Below, one piece after another: positions 26,292-34,139 of a stretch of 64,000 nucleotides of DNA. The DNA is from Mycobacteriaceae bacterium (GTDB lineage Bacteria; Actinomycetota; Actinomycetes; Mycobacteriales; Mycobacteriaceae). The position numbers and the translations under genes were made by a program. Where the stretch lies: positions 62,001 through 126,000 of the forward strand of contig JAIEPH010000006.1 in assembly GCA_019749805.1 (NCBI GenBank). Direction: 5' to 3'. Below the pieces are notes generated by a model, which was not told the DNA's origin, ran no database searches, and saw only the letters and a list, made by a program, of their open reading frames with translations. Position 1 is the first letter of the stretch; the number at the start of each line of letters is the position of its first letter.

Positions 26292-27776
26292 TCAGTGCAG
26301 CGGACGCAGCACGATGTGCATACCGTCCTTGGGCACCGGCATGCCGCCGTAATCCCATTCGGTCGTGTAGCCCTTGTGCGGGAGCTCCAGCCGGTACTTG
26401 CGCAGCAGCCGGTGCAGGATTGTCTTCACCTCGAACTGGCCGAACGTCATGCCGATGCACTTGTGCGCGCCGCCGCCGAAGGGGCTGAACGCGTACCGGT
26501 GCGACTTGTGCTCGTTTCGCGGTTCGGTGAAGCGCAGCGGATCGAACTTCATCGGCTCGGGGTAGAACTCCTCGAGTCGATGGTTCATCCCCGGGTAGGC
26601 GATGACGTTCGTGCCCTTTGGCAGGTAGTAGCCGAGCAGTTCGGTGTCGCGCACCGTTTGACGCATCGCCCACTGCACCGGGGTCACCAGGCGGATGGAC
26701 TCGTTCATCACCAGATCGAGGGACTCCAGCTTCTCGAGCGAGTCGATGTCGAGTGGTCCGTCGCCGAGACGGTCGGACTCGTCGCGGCAACGGTCTTGCC
26801 ACTCAGGGTGTTTCGCCAAGTGGTAGATCATCGTGGTGGCCGTCGATGTCGACGTGTCGTGCGCGGCCATCATCAGGAAGATCATGTGGTTGACGATGTC
26901 GTCGTCGGAGAACTTGTTGCCGTCCTCGTCCTCGGTCTGACACAGCACGGTCAGCAGATCCGAACCGTCCTTGCCGCGGCGTTCCCGGACTCGCTCCTGG
27001 AAATAGTCCTCGAGAAGCTTGCGTGCCTGCAGGCCGCGCCACCACGTGAACGGCGGAACACCGGTGCGGATGATCGCGTTGCCGGCACGGGTGGTCGTGG
27101 TGAACGCGTTGTTGACCTTGGTGACGAGTTCGTGGTCGGTGCCTGGCTCGTGACCCATGAACACCATCGAGGCGATGTCGAGCGTGAGCTCCTTCATCGC
27201 CGGATACATCAGGAACCGCGGGTCGTCGGTCACCCAGTCATTCGCGATGACCTGTGAGACCACCTTGTCGACCTGCTCCTGATAGCCGACCAACCGGCTC
27301 CGGACGAACGCCTCCTGCATGATCCGCCGGTGGAACATGTGCTCCTCGAAGTCGAGAAGCATCAGGCCGCGATGGAAGAAGGGGCCGATCACCGGGACCC
27401 AGCCCTGCTGGTTGAAGTCCTTGTTTCGGTTGGAGTAGATGGCCTGCGCGGCGTCGGGGCCCAGCGCCGTGACGGCGGGCAGGACGGGCGAGTCGGCGTA
27501 GTAGAGAGGGCCGTACTTGCGGTAGATGTGCAGCAGGTAGTCGGGTCCGCCGCGGAACATCTCGATCATGTGCCCGAGGATCGGCAGGCCGGCGTCGCCG
27601 GCGACTCCCTTGAGGGCGCTGCCCGGGGGCGGGTTCGTCATCGTCTTCTGTGGAAAGTCGGTCTTCAGCAGCTGCTTCTCGACCACACTCATACCCGGGA
27701 AGTTGGTGATCGACGGGGTCAACCGCCGCTTCGCCTTATCCAGCAGGTAGTCCTTGGTGCTGATGGTCGTCGGCAT
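26292..27776 (-). CDS. Cytochrome P450, CYP136-like
   Basis: This 494-residue P450 has the haem loop FSPFGGGAHKCIGM (C440 is the thiolate ligand), the I-helix oxygen motif MAAHDTSTSTATT and the ExxR helix ESIR. The long N-terminus with YLLHIYRKYGPLYYADSPVLP is not found in typical small bacterial P450s and fits CYP136 (M. tuberculosis Rv3059, 492 residues). The substrate of CYP136 is not settled; sterol-like or isoprenoid molecules have been suggested because of its CYP51-like shape. A TetR regulator is divergent with an operator-like palindrome between them, the same order as Rv3059/Rv3058c. Confidence 0.88.
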   Translation of the reverse strand: MPTTISTKDYLLDKAKRRLTPSITNFPGMSVVEKQLLKTDFPQKTMTNPPPGSALKGVAGDAGLPILGHMIEMFRGGPDYLLHIYRKYGPLYYADSPVLPAVTALGPDAAQAIYSNRNKDFNQQGWVPVIGPFFHRGLMLLDFEEHMFHRRIMQEAFVRSRLVGYQEQVDKVVSQVIANDWVTDDPRFLMYPAMKELTLDIASMVFMGHEPGTDHELVTKVNNAFTTTTRAGNAIIRTGVPPFTWWRGLQARKLLEDYFQERVRERRGKDGSDLLTVLCQTEDEDGNKFSDDDIVNHMIFLMMAAHDTSTSTATTMIYHLAKHPEWQDRCRDESDRLGDGPLDIDSLEKLESLDLVMNESIRLVTPVQWAMRQTVRDTELLGYYLPKGTNVIAYPGMNHRLEEFYPEPMKFDPLRFTEPRNEHKSHRYAFSPFGGGAHKCIGMTFGQFEVKTILHRLLRKYRLELPHKGYTTEWDYGGMPVPKDGMHIVLRPLH

Positions 27777-27840
27777 CTGGGCTCCTCAAGCAAAAGATGA
27801 CTGTGGCCGTTGTCACTCCTATCCTTATCCTGGATGGCAG

Positions 27841-27858
27841 ACTTGACGCATGTCAAGT
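27841..27858. promoter_or_regulatory. TetR-type operator candidate between P450 and TetR genes
   Basis: ACTTGAC-GCAT-GTCAAGT is a perfect 7-bp inverted repeat with a 4-nt spacer. It lies 65 nt upstream of the P450 start and 38 nt upstream of the TetR start, in a short divergent region. The adjacent TetR protein is the obvious ligand and could repress both genes; this is inference. Confidence 0.65.
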
Positions 27859-27895
27859 TTGGATCTGGCGTGGCGCGATGCGAAGGTCTACTGCC

Positions 27896-28525
27896 ATGAC
27901 CGCTGAGTCCGTCGGCCCCGAAGTGCGCCGCAGCAGGGGTGACCGGCAACGTGACGCCATCGTCACTGCGGTGCGCGATCTGCTCCACGAGCGCTCGTTC
28001 GCCGATCTGTCCGTCAGCACCATCAGCGAGCGAGCCGGCGTCGCCCGATCAGGTTTCTACTTCTACTTCGACTCGAAGTACGCAGTGCTCGCGACGATCA
28101 TGAAGGACGCTGGCGACCTGCTTGACGACCTCACGCATCATTTCGCGCCGCGTGAGCCCGGCGAGGCGCCTGCGGCGTTCGCGAAGCGGATGGTCGGTAG
28201 CGCGGCTGCCGTGTACGCGAACGAGGATCCGGTAATGACGGCATGCGCGGCGGCGCGCAACACCGACGCGGAGATCCGCGAGATCATGGACGACTTTTAC
28301 GACGGCGTCATCGCCAAACTGATCACTCTGCTCGAAAACGACCCCGACGCGCGCCCGATCTCTGACGACCTGCCGGCCCTGGTTCGGACCCTGGCGGCGG
28401 TGACCTCCTTCACGCTGATGCATGACAGTGCGTTCGTCGGTCGGAATGAGGAACCCGCGCGTGCCGTAGATATCGTCGAGCGGCTATGGCTGTCCGCCTT
28501 CTGGGGCAGCGGTCAATCAGCCTAG
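27896..28525 (+). CDS. TetR family regulator (Rv3058c-like)
   Basis: This 209-residue regulator has an N-terminal TetR HTH: RQRDAIVTAVRDLLHERSFADLSVSTISERAGVARSGFYFYFDSKYAVLATIM (about residues 13-66), then a helical ligand domain. ATG at 27896 (MTAESV) is chosen because the HTH then starts at the usual distance; ATG at 27878 is an alternative. It is divergent from the P450, has a palindrome in the promoter region, and is followed 14 nt later by an SDR gene in the same direction. The set P450 / TetR / SDR is as in M. tuberculosis Rv3059-Rv3057c. Confidence 0.88.
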   Translation: MTAESVGPEVRRSRGDRQRDAIVTAVRDLLHERSFADLSVSTISERAGVARSGFYFYFDSKYAVLATIMKDAGDLLDDLTHHFAPREPGEAPAAFAKRMVGSAAAVYANEDPVMTACAAARNTDAEIREIMDDFYDGVIAKLITLLENDPDARPISDDLPALVRTLAAVTSFTLMHDSAFVGRNEEPARAVDIVERLWLSAFWGSGQSA

Positions 28526-28539
28526 GTAGGGTCAGCGGC

Positions 28540-29412
28540 ATGGTGGCTAGCGTGTCTCGAGACAGCGATTTCGCCGGTAAGCGTTGTCTGCTCACCGGAG
28601 CCGCCAGCGGCATCGGCCGCGCGACCGCGCTGAAGCTGGCCGCCGAAGGCGCCCACCTCTATCTCACCGACCGCGACGCCGAAGGTCTCGAGCAGACCGT
28701 GGCCGACGCCCGTGCCCTGGGTGGGGTTGTCGGCGCCTACCGAGCCTTTGATATCTCCGACTACGACGCCGTCGACAAATTCGCCGCCGACGTCCACGGC
28801 GAGCATCTGGCGATGGATGTGGTGATGAACATCGCGGGTGTGTCGGCGTGGGGCACCGTCTCCACGCTTTCGCACCAGCACTGGAAGTCGATGATCGACA
28901 TCAACCTGATGGGTCCGATCCACATCATCGAGTCATTCGTCCCGCCGATGGTCGCCGCGGGCCGGGGTGGTCATCTGGTGAACGTATCGTCGGCCGCCGG
29001 TCTGGTCGCGTTGCCGTGGCACGCCGCCTACAGCGCGAGCAAGTACGGCCTGCGTGGCCTCTCCGAGGTGCTGCGATTCGACCTTGCGCGGCACCGCATC
29101 GGCGTATCTGTCGTGGTCCCGGGCGCGGTGAAAACACCGCTGGTACAGACGATTCACATCGCGGGCGTGGACCGCGAGGATCCCAGCGTCCAACGGTGGA
29201 CCGACCGCTTCAGCGGCCACGCGGTGTCACCGGAACATGTCGCGGACCGAATCCTGCGCGGCGTTCGGCGCAACCGGTTCCTCATCTACACGTCTCCGGA
29301 CATCCGGGCGCTCTATATGTTCAAGCGGACCATGTGGTGGCCGTACAGCGTCGCCATGCGTCAGGTCAACGTGCTCTTCACCCGTGCGCTGCGGCCGGCC
29401 AAATCCCGTTAG
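28540..29412 (+). CDS. SDR family oxidoreductase (Rv3057c-like)
   Basis: This 290-residue classical short-chain dehydrogenase has GAASGIGRATALKL for the cofactor loop, NIAGVSAWG, the catalytic serine in VNVSSAAGLVA and YSASKYGLRGL for Tyr-Lys. The C-terminus (MFKRTMWWPYSVAMRQVNVLFTRALRP) resembles mycobacterial SDRs of the AcrA1/SadH-like group that act on lipids or sterols. Its start ATG at 28540 is 14 nt after the TetR stop (GTG at 28552 is possible). It may work with the P450, since they are likely under one regulator. Its 3' end overlaps the convergent ATPase gene by 4 nt. Confidence 0.88.
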   Translation: MVASVSRDSDFAGKRCLLTGAASGIGRATALKLAAEGAHLYLTDRDAEGLEQTVADARALGGVVGAYRAFDISDYDAVDKFAADVHGEHLAMDVVMNIAGVSAWGTVSTLSHQHWKSMIDINLMGPIHIIESFVPPMVAAGRGGHLVNVSSAAGLVALPWHAAYSASKYGLRGLSEVLRFDLARHRIGVSVVVPGAVKTPLVQTIHIAGVDREDPSVQRWTDRFSGHAVSPEHVADRILRGVRRNRFLIYTSPDIRALYMFKRTMWWPYSVAMRQVNVLFTRALRPAKSR

Positions 29413-30590
29413 CGCTTACCCCAATCCCACGCCGGGGCCGTGAGCATGGTCAGGCCGTCGACACATGTCTCGCCGAGATCCTTGCGCAACTTGAGCTGGA
29501 TCGCGTCTCCGCCGGAGTCGGCATTCCCGACGGCGCCCAGGTGATCCAGCAGCGCCGTCGAATGCGTGACGACGATGACCTGCGTCGCGTCCGCCGCTGC
29601 GCGGATCAGCGACGCGAGCGGGCGGACCAGGTCGGGGTGCAGCGACGTCTCCGGTTCGTTGAGGACCATGAGTGACGGTGGTTGGGGGCTCAGCAGCGCG
29701 GCGGCCCACAGCAGGAAACGCAGTGTGCCGTCGGACAATTCAGCGGCGCGCAGTGGACGCAGCATGCCTGGCTGCTGCAGTTGAAGGTCAAACAGCCCGT
29801 CGTGCACGGCGACCGACACGGCCGCGCCGTCGAACGCGTCGGCGACGGCGCGATGCAGATCGTCGAAGCCCGCTTCGATGATCGTCTGGATAGCGGCCGC
29901 CAGATCGCCGCCGTCATCGGCGAGCACCGGCGTCCTGGTACCCACCTGCCGTAACCGCGACGGCGCCGTCGCGTCTACCCGGAAGCCGTCGTAGAAGCGC
30001 CAATTGCGCAGCCGGTCGCGTACCGCGGCGAGCTCCGGATGTGCGCCGGGATGGGCGTACTCGGCGAGGACGCTGCGGTACGCCGGAAGCGCTTGGGTGA
30101 GCTTGTCGAAGCCGTGGCCCGATTCCGACCTCGCCTCGGCGTATTCGTGCGTGCGGCGCACCAGCGTCGAACCGGACCGCATCACGGGTCCGACGAACAC
30201 TGCCTCGCGCTTGATCTCGGGGTCGCGGGCGAACAACGAGCGATGACCCGCCATCTGTGGCAGCCCGAGGTCGACCAGATAGCCAAAGTCGTCGGACGCG
30301 AATCCCAGCTCGAGCGAGACGGGTCGGGTTCGTGCCGTGCCCTCGACCCGTCCGGTTCGCTTGGCGCCGCCGAGTTGTTCCGGACCCGCCCACAACACCG
30401 ACTCCAGGCCACCCTCGGCCGCCAATGAGCCGATCACCTCGCCGCGGCCGCAGTCCGCGAGCAGCCGAAGCGACCGGTACAGCGATGATTTGCCCGTACC
30501 GTTGGCGCCGGTGACGACCGTCAGCCCGGCCAGCGGCAGCACCACATCGCGCAACGACCGGTACCCGCGGATCGCGATCGTGTTCAGCAT
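29409..30590 (-). CDS. AAA family ATPase (RecF/SMC-like head, AAA_21 type)
   Basis: This 393-residue ATPase has Walker A GANGTGKSS at residues 28-36 after the ABC/SMC-type start IAIRGYRSLRDVVLPLAGLTVV. The signature-like AAELSDGTLRFLLWAAALL, a Walker B LMVLNEPETSLHPDLV and the switch histidine in VIVVTHSTALLDHLG follow. The Walker B acidic position reads Asn-Glu (NEPE) instead of Asp-Glu. No TOPRIM or HNH nuclease domain is fused and no partner nuclease is adjacent. Similar stand-alone ATPases are common in actinobacteria with no assigned job. It is not expected between Rv3057c and Rv3056, so it looks inserted here. Confidence 0.8.
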   Translation of the reverse strand: MLNTIAIRGYRSLRDVVLPLAGLTVVTGANGTGKSSLYRSLRLLADCGRGEVIGSLAAEGGLESVLWAGPEQLGGAKRTGRVEGTARTRPVSLELGFASDDFGYLVDLGLPQMAGHRSLFARDPEIKREAVFVGPVMRSGSTLVRRTHEYAEARSESGHGFDKLTQALPAYRSVLAEYAHPGAHPELAAVRDRLRNWRFYDGFRVDATAPSRLRQVGTRTPVLADDGGDLAAAIQTIIEAGFDDLHRAVADAFDGAAVSVAVHDGLFDLQLQQPGMLRPLRAAELSDGTLRFLLWAAALLSPQPPSLMVLNEPETSLHPDLVRPLASLIRAAADATQVIVVTHSTALLDHLGAVGNADSGGDAIQLKLRKDLGETCVDGLTMLTAPAWDWGKR

Positions 30591-30620
30591 GGGGGCAGCG
30601 TATTGCCGTGGTGTGACGAC

Positions 30621-31667
30621 TCAGTACCCGCCGGCGGGTGGTGCGAGTTCCAGTCGCACGCCGAGCAGGCGGATCGGGCGGTCCAGTTCGAACTGGTGCA
30701 GCAGTTCCAGCGCGGTGGTGACAATCGTCTGTTCGTTGTTACCCGCCGACGGCAGCTTGCGAATCTTGGTGCGGGTGAAGAACGTCTTGGTGCGTACCGT
30801 CACCGCCACCCGGGTGACGACGCGACCCTGGCCGATGATCTCGGCGAGTGTGGTCTTTGCGAGTTTCACCACCGCCGAATCGATTTCAGCGGGGTCGGTC
30901 AGGTCCTCGGGGAAAGTGATCACGTGGCTGCGCGAGCGCGGAACCCACGGCTGGGCACTGACCTCGGTGTCACCGCCACCCTTGGCCAACAACAGAATCC
31001 AGAGTCCGGTCGTCGGACCGAAGGTCGACGTCAACAGTTGCGCGTCGGTGGCAGCAAGGTCTGCAACTGTGGTAATCCCCATCCCCGCAAGTCGTTTCGC
31101 TGTCTTGGGGCCGACCCCCCAGAGCGCATCGACCTCACGGTCACCCATCACCGCCATCCAGTTGTCCTCGGTCAGCGAGAATATTCCCGCCGGCTTGCCG
31201 AAACCGGTCGCGACCTTGGCGCGCTGCTTGTTGTCGCTGATGCCGACCGAACAGGACAGCCCCGTGCCCGCGGCCACGACCTCACGAATCTGTTCGGCGA
31301 GCTGGAACGGATCGATCGACTCATCGGCGCCGACGTACGCCTCGTCCCAACCCCACACTTCGACGGGATGGCCGAAGTCGCGCAGCAGGCCCATTACCTC
31401 GTCGGACGCCTCGTCATAGGCGTCGGTGTCCAACGGCAGGAAGGTCGCGCCGGGGCACTTGCGCGCCGCGGTGCGAAGCGGCATCCCGGCGTGCACGCCG
31501 AACGCCCGCGCGGGATACGACGCGCAGGTGACCACCTTCCTGGGCTCGTTCGGATCACCGTTGCCCCCGACGATGATCGGCAGTCCGGCGAGCTCAGGGT
31601 TCCGTCGGACCTCGACCGCGGCCTGGAACTGATCGAGGTCGACGTGCAGGACCCAGCGGGAACTCAT
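30621..31667 (-). CDS. dinB2: Y-family DNA polymerase DinB2-like (Rv3056 type)
   Basis: This 348-residue translesion polymerase starts at ATG 31667 (MSSRWVLHVDLDQFQAAVE). The catalytic acidic residues are visible: D10 and D12 in HVDLDQ, and GWDEAYVG for the second pair. GVGPKTAKRLAGMGITTVADLA is the helix-hairpin-helix of the thumb, and a little-finger domain follows. The residue after the first Phe (Q15, equivalent to F13 of E. coli Pol IV) is the steric gate; the aromatic residue is missing here, as in M. smegmatis DinB2, where it is Leu. No beta-clamp motif is obvious at the C-terminus (LELAPPAGGY). It lies 5 nt after a TetR gene on the same strand. Confidence 0.92.
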   Translation of the reverse strand: MSSRWVLHVDLDQFQAAVEVRRNPELAGLPIIVGGNGDPNEPRKVVTCASYPARAFGVHAGMPLRTAARKCPGATFLPLDTDAYDEASDEVMGLLRDFGHPVEVWGWDEAYVGADESIDPFQLAEQIREVVAAGTGLSCSVGISDNKQRAKVATGFGKPAGIFSLTEDNWMAVMGDREVDALWGVGPKTAKRLAGMGITTVADLAATDAQLLTSTFGPTTGLWILLLAKGGGDTEVSAQPWVPRSRSHVITFPEDLTDPAEIDSAVVKLAKTTLAEIIGQGRVVTRVAVTVRTKTFFTRTKIRKLPSAGNNEQTIVTTALELLHQFELDRPIRLLGVRLELAPPAGGY

Positions 31668-31672
31668 CGGGG

Positions 31673-32269
31673 TCAGGTGCCGCAGACCTTGCGCGCCAAG
31701 GTCTCCCACGCGTCACCAAGGCGCTTCAGTGACTGACCACCCTCGGTGAGCTGGTGGTGCACGTAGTCGGCGTCGAGCAACGCGAGCAGGGCGGTTGCCT
31801 GGGCGTCGAGGTCCCCGGTGGTGGCGGCCTCGTCAAGCAGCACCGTGATGTGCCGTTGATGCAGCGTGGCCGGGGCGCTGAAACGCATCTGCGGGTCCCT
31901 GTTGGCGTCCGATAGCAGCGCCTGATGGGCTCTGACGAACTTCAGCCTGGCGCGGCCGAACGCGATCAGCCGTTGCAGCGGCGGCGCACCGGGGCCAAGC
32001 GGAGGCGGCCCGAACAGAAAGGCGTGCTGCTGGACCTTCTCGTCCTCGTCGAGCAGGACGATCATCAGACCCGCACGGCTGCCGAAGCGGCGGAACAATG
32101 TGCCCTTGCCCACACCTGCGGCGGCGGCGATGTCGTCGGTGGTGACCGCTTCGGCGCCGCGTTCGGAGATGAGCCGGCGCGCGGCTTCCAGCAGTAACGT
32201 GCGATTACGAGCGGCGTCGCCCCGCTCTTGCGGCGCCTCGTCGGAGATCGGCAGCGCGTGCGGGGGCAT
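31673..32269 (-). CDS. TetR family regulator (Rv3055-like)
   Basis: This 198-residue regulator has an N-terminal HTH: RTLLLEAARRLISERGAEAVTTDDIAAAAGVGKGTLFRRFGSRAGLMIVLLDEDEKVQQHAFL. The segment AAGVGKGTLFRRFGSR is the recognition helix region. It is in the same operon as dinB2 (5-nt gap) and divergent from the FMN reductase gene at 32359, with a palindrome in between. M. tuberculosis has the same order (Rv3055, dinP, Rv3054c). It probably controls the reductase and itself together with dinB2. Confidence 0.88.
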   Translation of the reverse strand: MPPHALPISDEAPQERGDAARNRTLLLEAARRLISERGAEAVTTDDIAAAAGVGKGTLFRRFGSRAGLMIVLLDEDEKVQQHAFLFGPPPLGPGAPPLQRLIAFGRARLKFVRAHQALLSDANRDPQMRFSAPATLHQRHITVLLDEAATTGDLDAQATALLALLDADYVHHQLTEGGQSLKRLGDAWETLARKVCGT

Positions 32270-32298
32270 GTCGCCACTTTAGTTCAGCCGGATGAATT

Positions 32299-32312
32299 CG
32301 GACCAAGGTCCG
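32299..32312. promoter_or_regulatory. TetR-type operator candidate
   Basis: CGGACC-AA-GGTCCG is a 6-bp inverted repeat about a 2-nt centre, 30 nt upstream of the TetR start and 47 nt upstream of the FMN reductase start. Position and shape suit the neighbouring TetR protein as repressor of both directions. Confidence 0.6.
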
Positions 32313-32358
32313 GTTTGAGGATGTGAGGATCCATCCCGCGATCGAAAGGGTTTTGAAC

Positions 32359-32910
32359 ATGTCGGACATCAAGGTGCTCGTACTGGTAGGCAGCCTGCGG
32401 GCAGCGTCTGTCAATCGGCAGCTCGCCGAACTCGCCATCGAATCGGCTCCAGACGGTGTGCGGCTGGCGACTTTCGACCGGCTGGGGGAGTTGCCGTTCT
32501 ACAACGAGGACATCGACAACGCCGATTTGGAGGACGCAGCCGAGCCGGTCGTCGCGTTACGGCAGGCCGCCGCCGATGCTGACGCCGCTCTGGTCGTCAC
32601 ACCCGAGTACAACGGCAGCATTCCGGGCGTGCTGAAGAACGCGATCGACTGGTTGTCGCGGCCGTTCGGTAACGGCGCGCTCACAGGTAAGCCGCTGGCG
32701 GTCGTGGGCGCCGCGCTGGGCCAATACGGCGGCGTGTGGGCCCACGACGAAACGCGCAAGTCGTTCGGTATTGCAGGACCGCGCGTCATCGAGGACCTGA
32801 CTTTGTCAGTGCGATCGACGGCATTCGACGGCAAGCATCCCCGCGAGAACACCGAGGTTGCCGAACAATTGCGCGACATCGTGGGCAAGCTGGCCGCCGA
32901 AGTCGGCTGA
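32359..32910 (+). CDS. NAD(P)H-dependent FMN reductase (Rv3054c-like)
   Basis: This 183-residue flavodoxin-like protein has the FMN-phosphate loop VLVGSLRAASVNRQLA at residues 8-23, VTPEYNGSIPGVLKNAIDWLSRP around residue 85 and GAALGQYGGVWA. These are the signatures of the YieF/ChrR quinone and azo reductase group, which pass two electrons from NAD(P)H through FMN to quinones, chromate or other acceptors. The start ATG at 32359 has GAAAGGG upstream. It is divergent from the TetR gene with the palindrome in front. A role in quinone detoxification is likely. Confidence 0.9.
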   Translation: MSDIKVLVLVGSLRAASVNRQLAELAIESAPDGVRLATFDRLGELPFYNEDIDNADLEDAAEPVVALRQAAADADAALVVTPEYNGSIPGVLKNAIDWLSRPFGNGALTGKPLAVVGAALGQYGGVWAHDETRKSFGIAGPRVIEDLTLSVRSTAFDGKHPRENTEVAEQLRDIVGKLAAEVG

Positions 32911-33415
32911 CATCACAGCGGCGGGCCGGCGTCGCGGTAGGCCGCGCGTCTGCCTTCGTTATGCCGACGCCCGACGCCTTCCGTGACCGTTACGGCGCCT
33001 TTGCTGTTACGTCACTGTGACAGTTGACGGCGGCTGACCTGTCGGTGGTCGGTGGTAGATCTAGGGCTCAGGCGCGACACATCCAAGATGTGATGTGCGA
33101 CACGCCGGAGAAGATCGCCGCCGAATGCTTACGACCAGGGAATTTCAAAAATGTTATTCAGAACATCTGGTATCTCTTCGGATTGTCGGACACTAGGTGT
33201 AGTGTTTCGAACACCGACAGACCCCCACAGTTTCCAAATCTCCACGGGTCGGCCGGAGGCCACAAATCCGCCGGTGTCGGCTCTCAGACCCCACGGATCG
33301 CGGCCTCGGACCGCAGGAATTTTGAGGGCCTCCGGGCCGCTGAAATTCAGTGGGATGTAGTACCCGAGTAGTAGCCAGTCCCAGCACAGTGCCTGTTGTA
33401 GAGGAGCCGTACCGA
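32911..33415 (+). other. 505-nt intergenic region: long leader of nrdH
   Basis: No convincing gene is seen here; a short open frame (33024-33371) has no ribosome site and no recognisable content. The second half holds two NrdR-like boxes at 33158-33205. Downstream of these lie about 210 nt before nrdH with local base-pairing potential (CCCAC at about 33291 with GTGGG at about 33350, AATTT/AAATT within). The composition is less G+C-rich around 33140-33215 (AAAAATGTTATTCAG), as expected of a promoter region. A structured 5' leader is possible; no known riboswitch was recognised. Confidence 0.6.
33158..33205. promoter_or_regulatory. Candidate NrdR box pair upstream of nrdHIE
   Basis: ACACTAGGTGTAGTGT at 33190-33205 matches the NrdR consensus ACACWATATATWGTGT at 13 of 16 positions by eye. 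A weaker second site, TCAGAACATCTGGTAT (33158-33173, 10 of 16), lies exactly 32 bp upstream, about three helical turns. The same 32-bp spacing occurs at nrdF in this window. NrdR represses class I and II reductases when dATP is abundant. Confidence 0.65.
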
Positions 33416-33664
33416 ATGTCGCACTCATCGATCACCGTGTACACCAAGCCCGCATGCGTGCAGTGCAACGCCACGTACAAGGCGCTGGACAAGCAGGGCA
33501 TCGCCTACGAGACGGTCGACATCAGCCTCGACAGCGAGGCGCGTGACTACGTCATGGCGCTCGGCTACCTGCAGGCCCCGGTCGTGGTTGCCGGCAACGA
33601 TCACTGGTCGGGCTTCCGTCCTGATCGCATCAAGGCGCTCGGCGCGGTCGCCGTCACGGCCTAG
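33416..33664 (+). CDS. nrdH: NrdH glutaredoxin-like redoxin
   Basis: This 82-residue thioredoxin-fold protein feeds electrons to the class Ib ribonucleotide reductase. The redox motif is CVQC (C14-C17) in [19 protein letters not shown], and [10 protein letters not shown] and [21 protein letters not shown] (the NrdH-specific WSGFRPD) are present. The start ATG at 33416 has GAGGAG 9 nt upstream; an upstream ATG in frame is ignored. It leads nrdH-nrdI-nrdE, 31 nt before nrdI. Confidence 0.96.
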   Translation: MSHSSITVYTKPACVQCNATYKALDKQGIAYETVDISLDSEARDYVMALGYLQAPVVVAGNDHWSGFRPDRIKALGAVAVTA

Positions 33665-33695
33665 GGGTAACCAGACAGCAGAGAGGAGAAAACGG

Positions 33696-34139
33696 ATGAG
33701 CAACCTCGTTTACTTCTCGAGCGTCTCGGAGAACACCCACCGCTTCGTCCAGAAGCTTGGTTTGCCCGCTACCCGGATCCCGTTGCACGGCCGTATCGAG
33801 GTCGACGAGCCTTTCGTGCTCGTCCTGCCCACCTACGGTGGCGGCAAGGCAACACCCGATATCAGCAGTGGGGGCTACGTCCCCAAACAGGTCATCGCCT
33901 TTTTGAACAACGAACACAACCGGTCGTTGATCCGCGGGGTCATCGCCGCGGGCAACAACAACTTCGGTGAAGAATTCGCCTACGCCGGCAATGTGGTGTC
34001 CGCCAAGTGCCGCGTGCCTTACCTCTACCGCTTCGAATTGATGGGAACCCCCGACGACGTTGAAGCCGTCCGCGTGGGTCTTGCTGACTTCTGGAAGGAA
34101 CAGACGTGCCACCAACCGTCACAGCTGCAGAGCCTGTAA
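33696..34139 (+). CDS. nrdI: NrdI flavodoxin, activator of class Ib reductase
   Basis: This 147-residue flavodoxin-like protein makes the oxidant that builds the Mn(III)2-tyrosyl radical in Nrd[20 protein letters not shown] is the FMN-phosphate loop and [22 protein letters not shown] and [14 protein letters not shown] are the isoalloxazine-side loops seen in NrdI. The ATG at 33696 has GAGAGGAG upstream. The 3' end overlaps the nrdE start by 34 nt, so the two are translationally coupled. Confidence 0.95.
   Translation: MSNLVYFSSVSENTHRFVQKLGLPATRIPLHGRIEVDEPFVLVLPTYGGGKATPDISSGGYVPKQVIAFLNNEHNRSLIRGVIAAGNNNFGEEFAYAGNVVSAKCRVPYLYRFELMGTPDDVEAVRVGLADFWKEQTCHQPSQLQSL

Noticed and set aside
29409..30590. 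AAA ATPase as part of an antiphage pair such as OLD/Gabija
   Set aside because: No TOPRIM domain is fused and no UvrD-like helicase or nuclease is adjacent, so a named defence system cannot be claimed.
33024..33371. Open frame of 115 codons in the nrdH leader
   Set aside because: No ribosome binding site, no hydrophobic or motif content, and it covers the candidate NrdR boxes. It is more likely untranslated.
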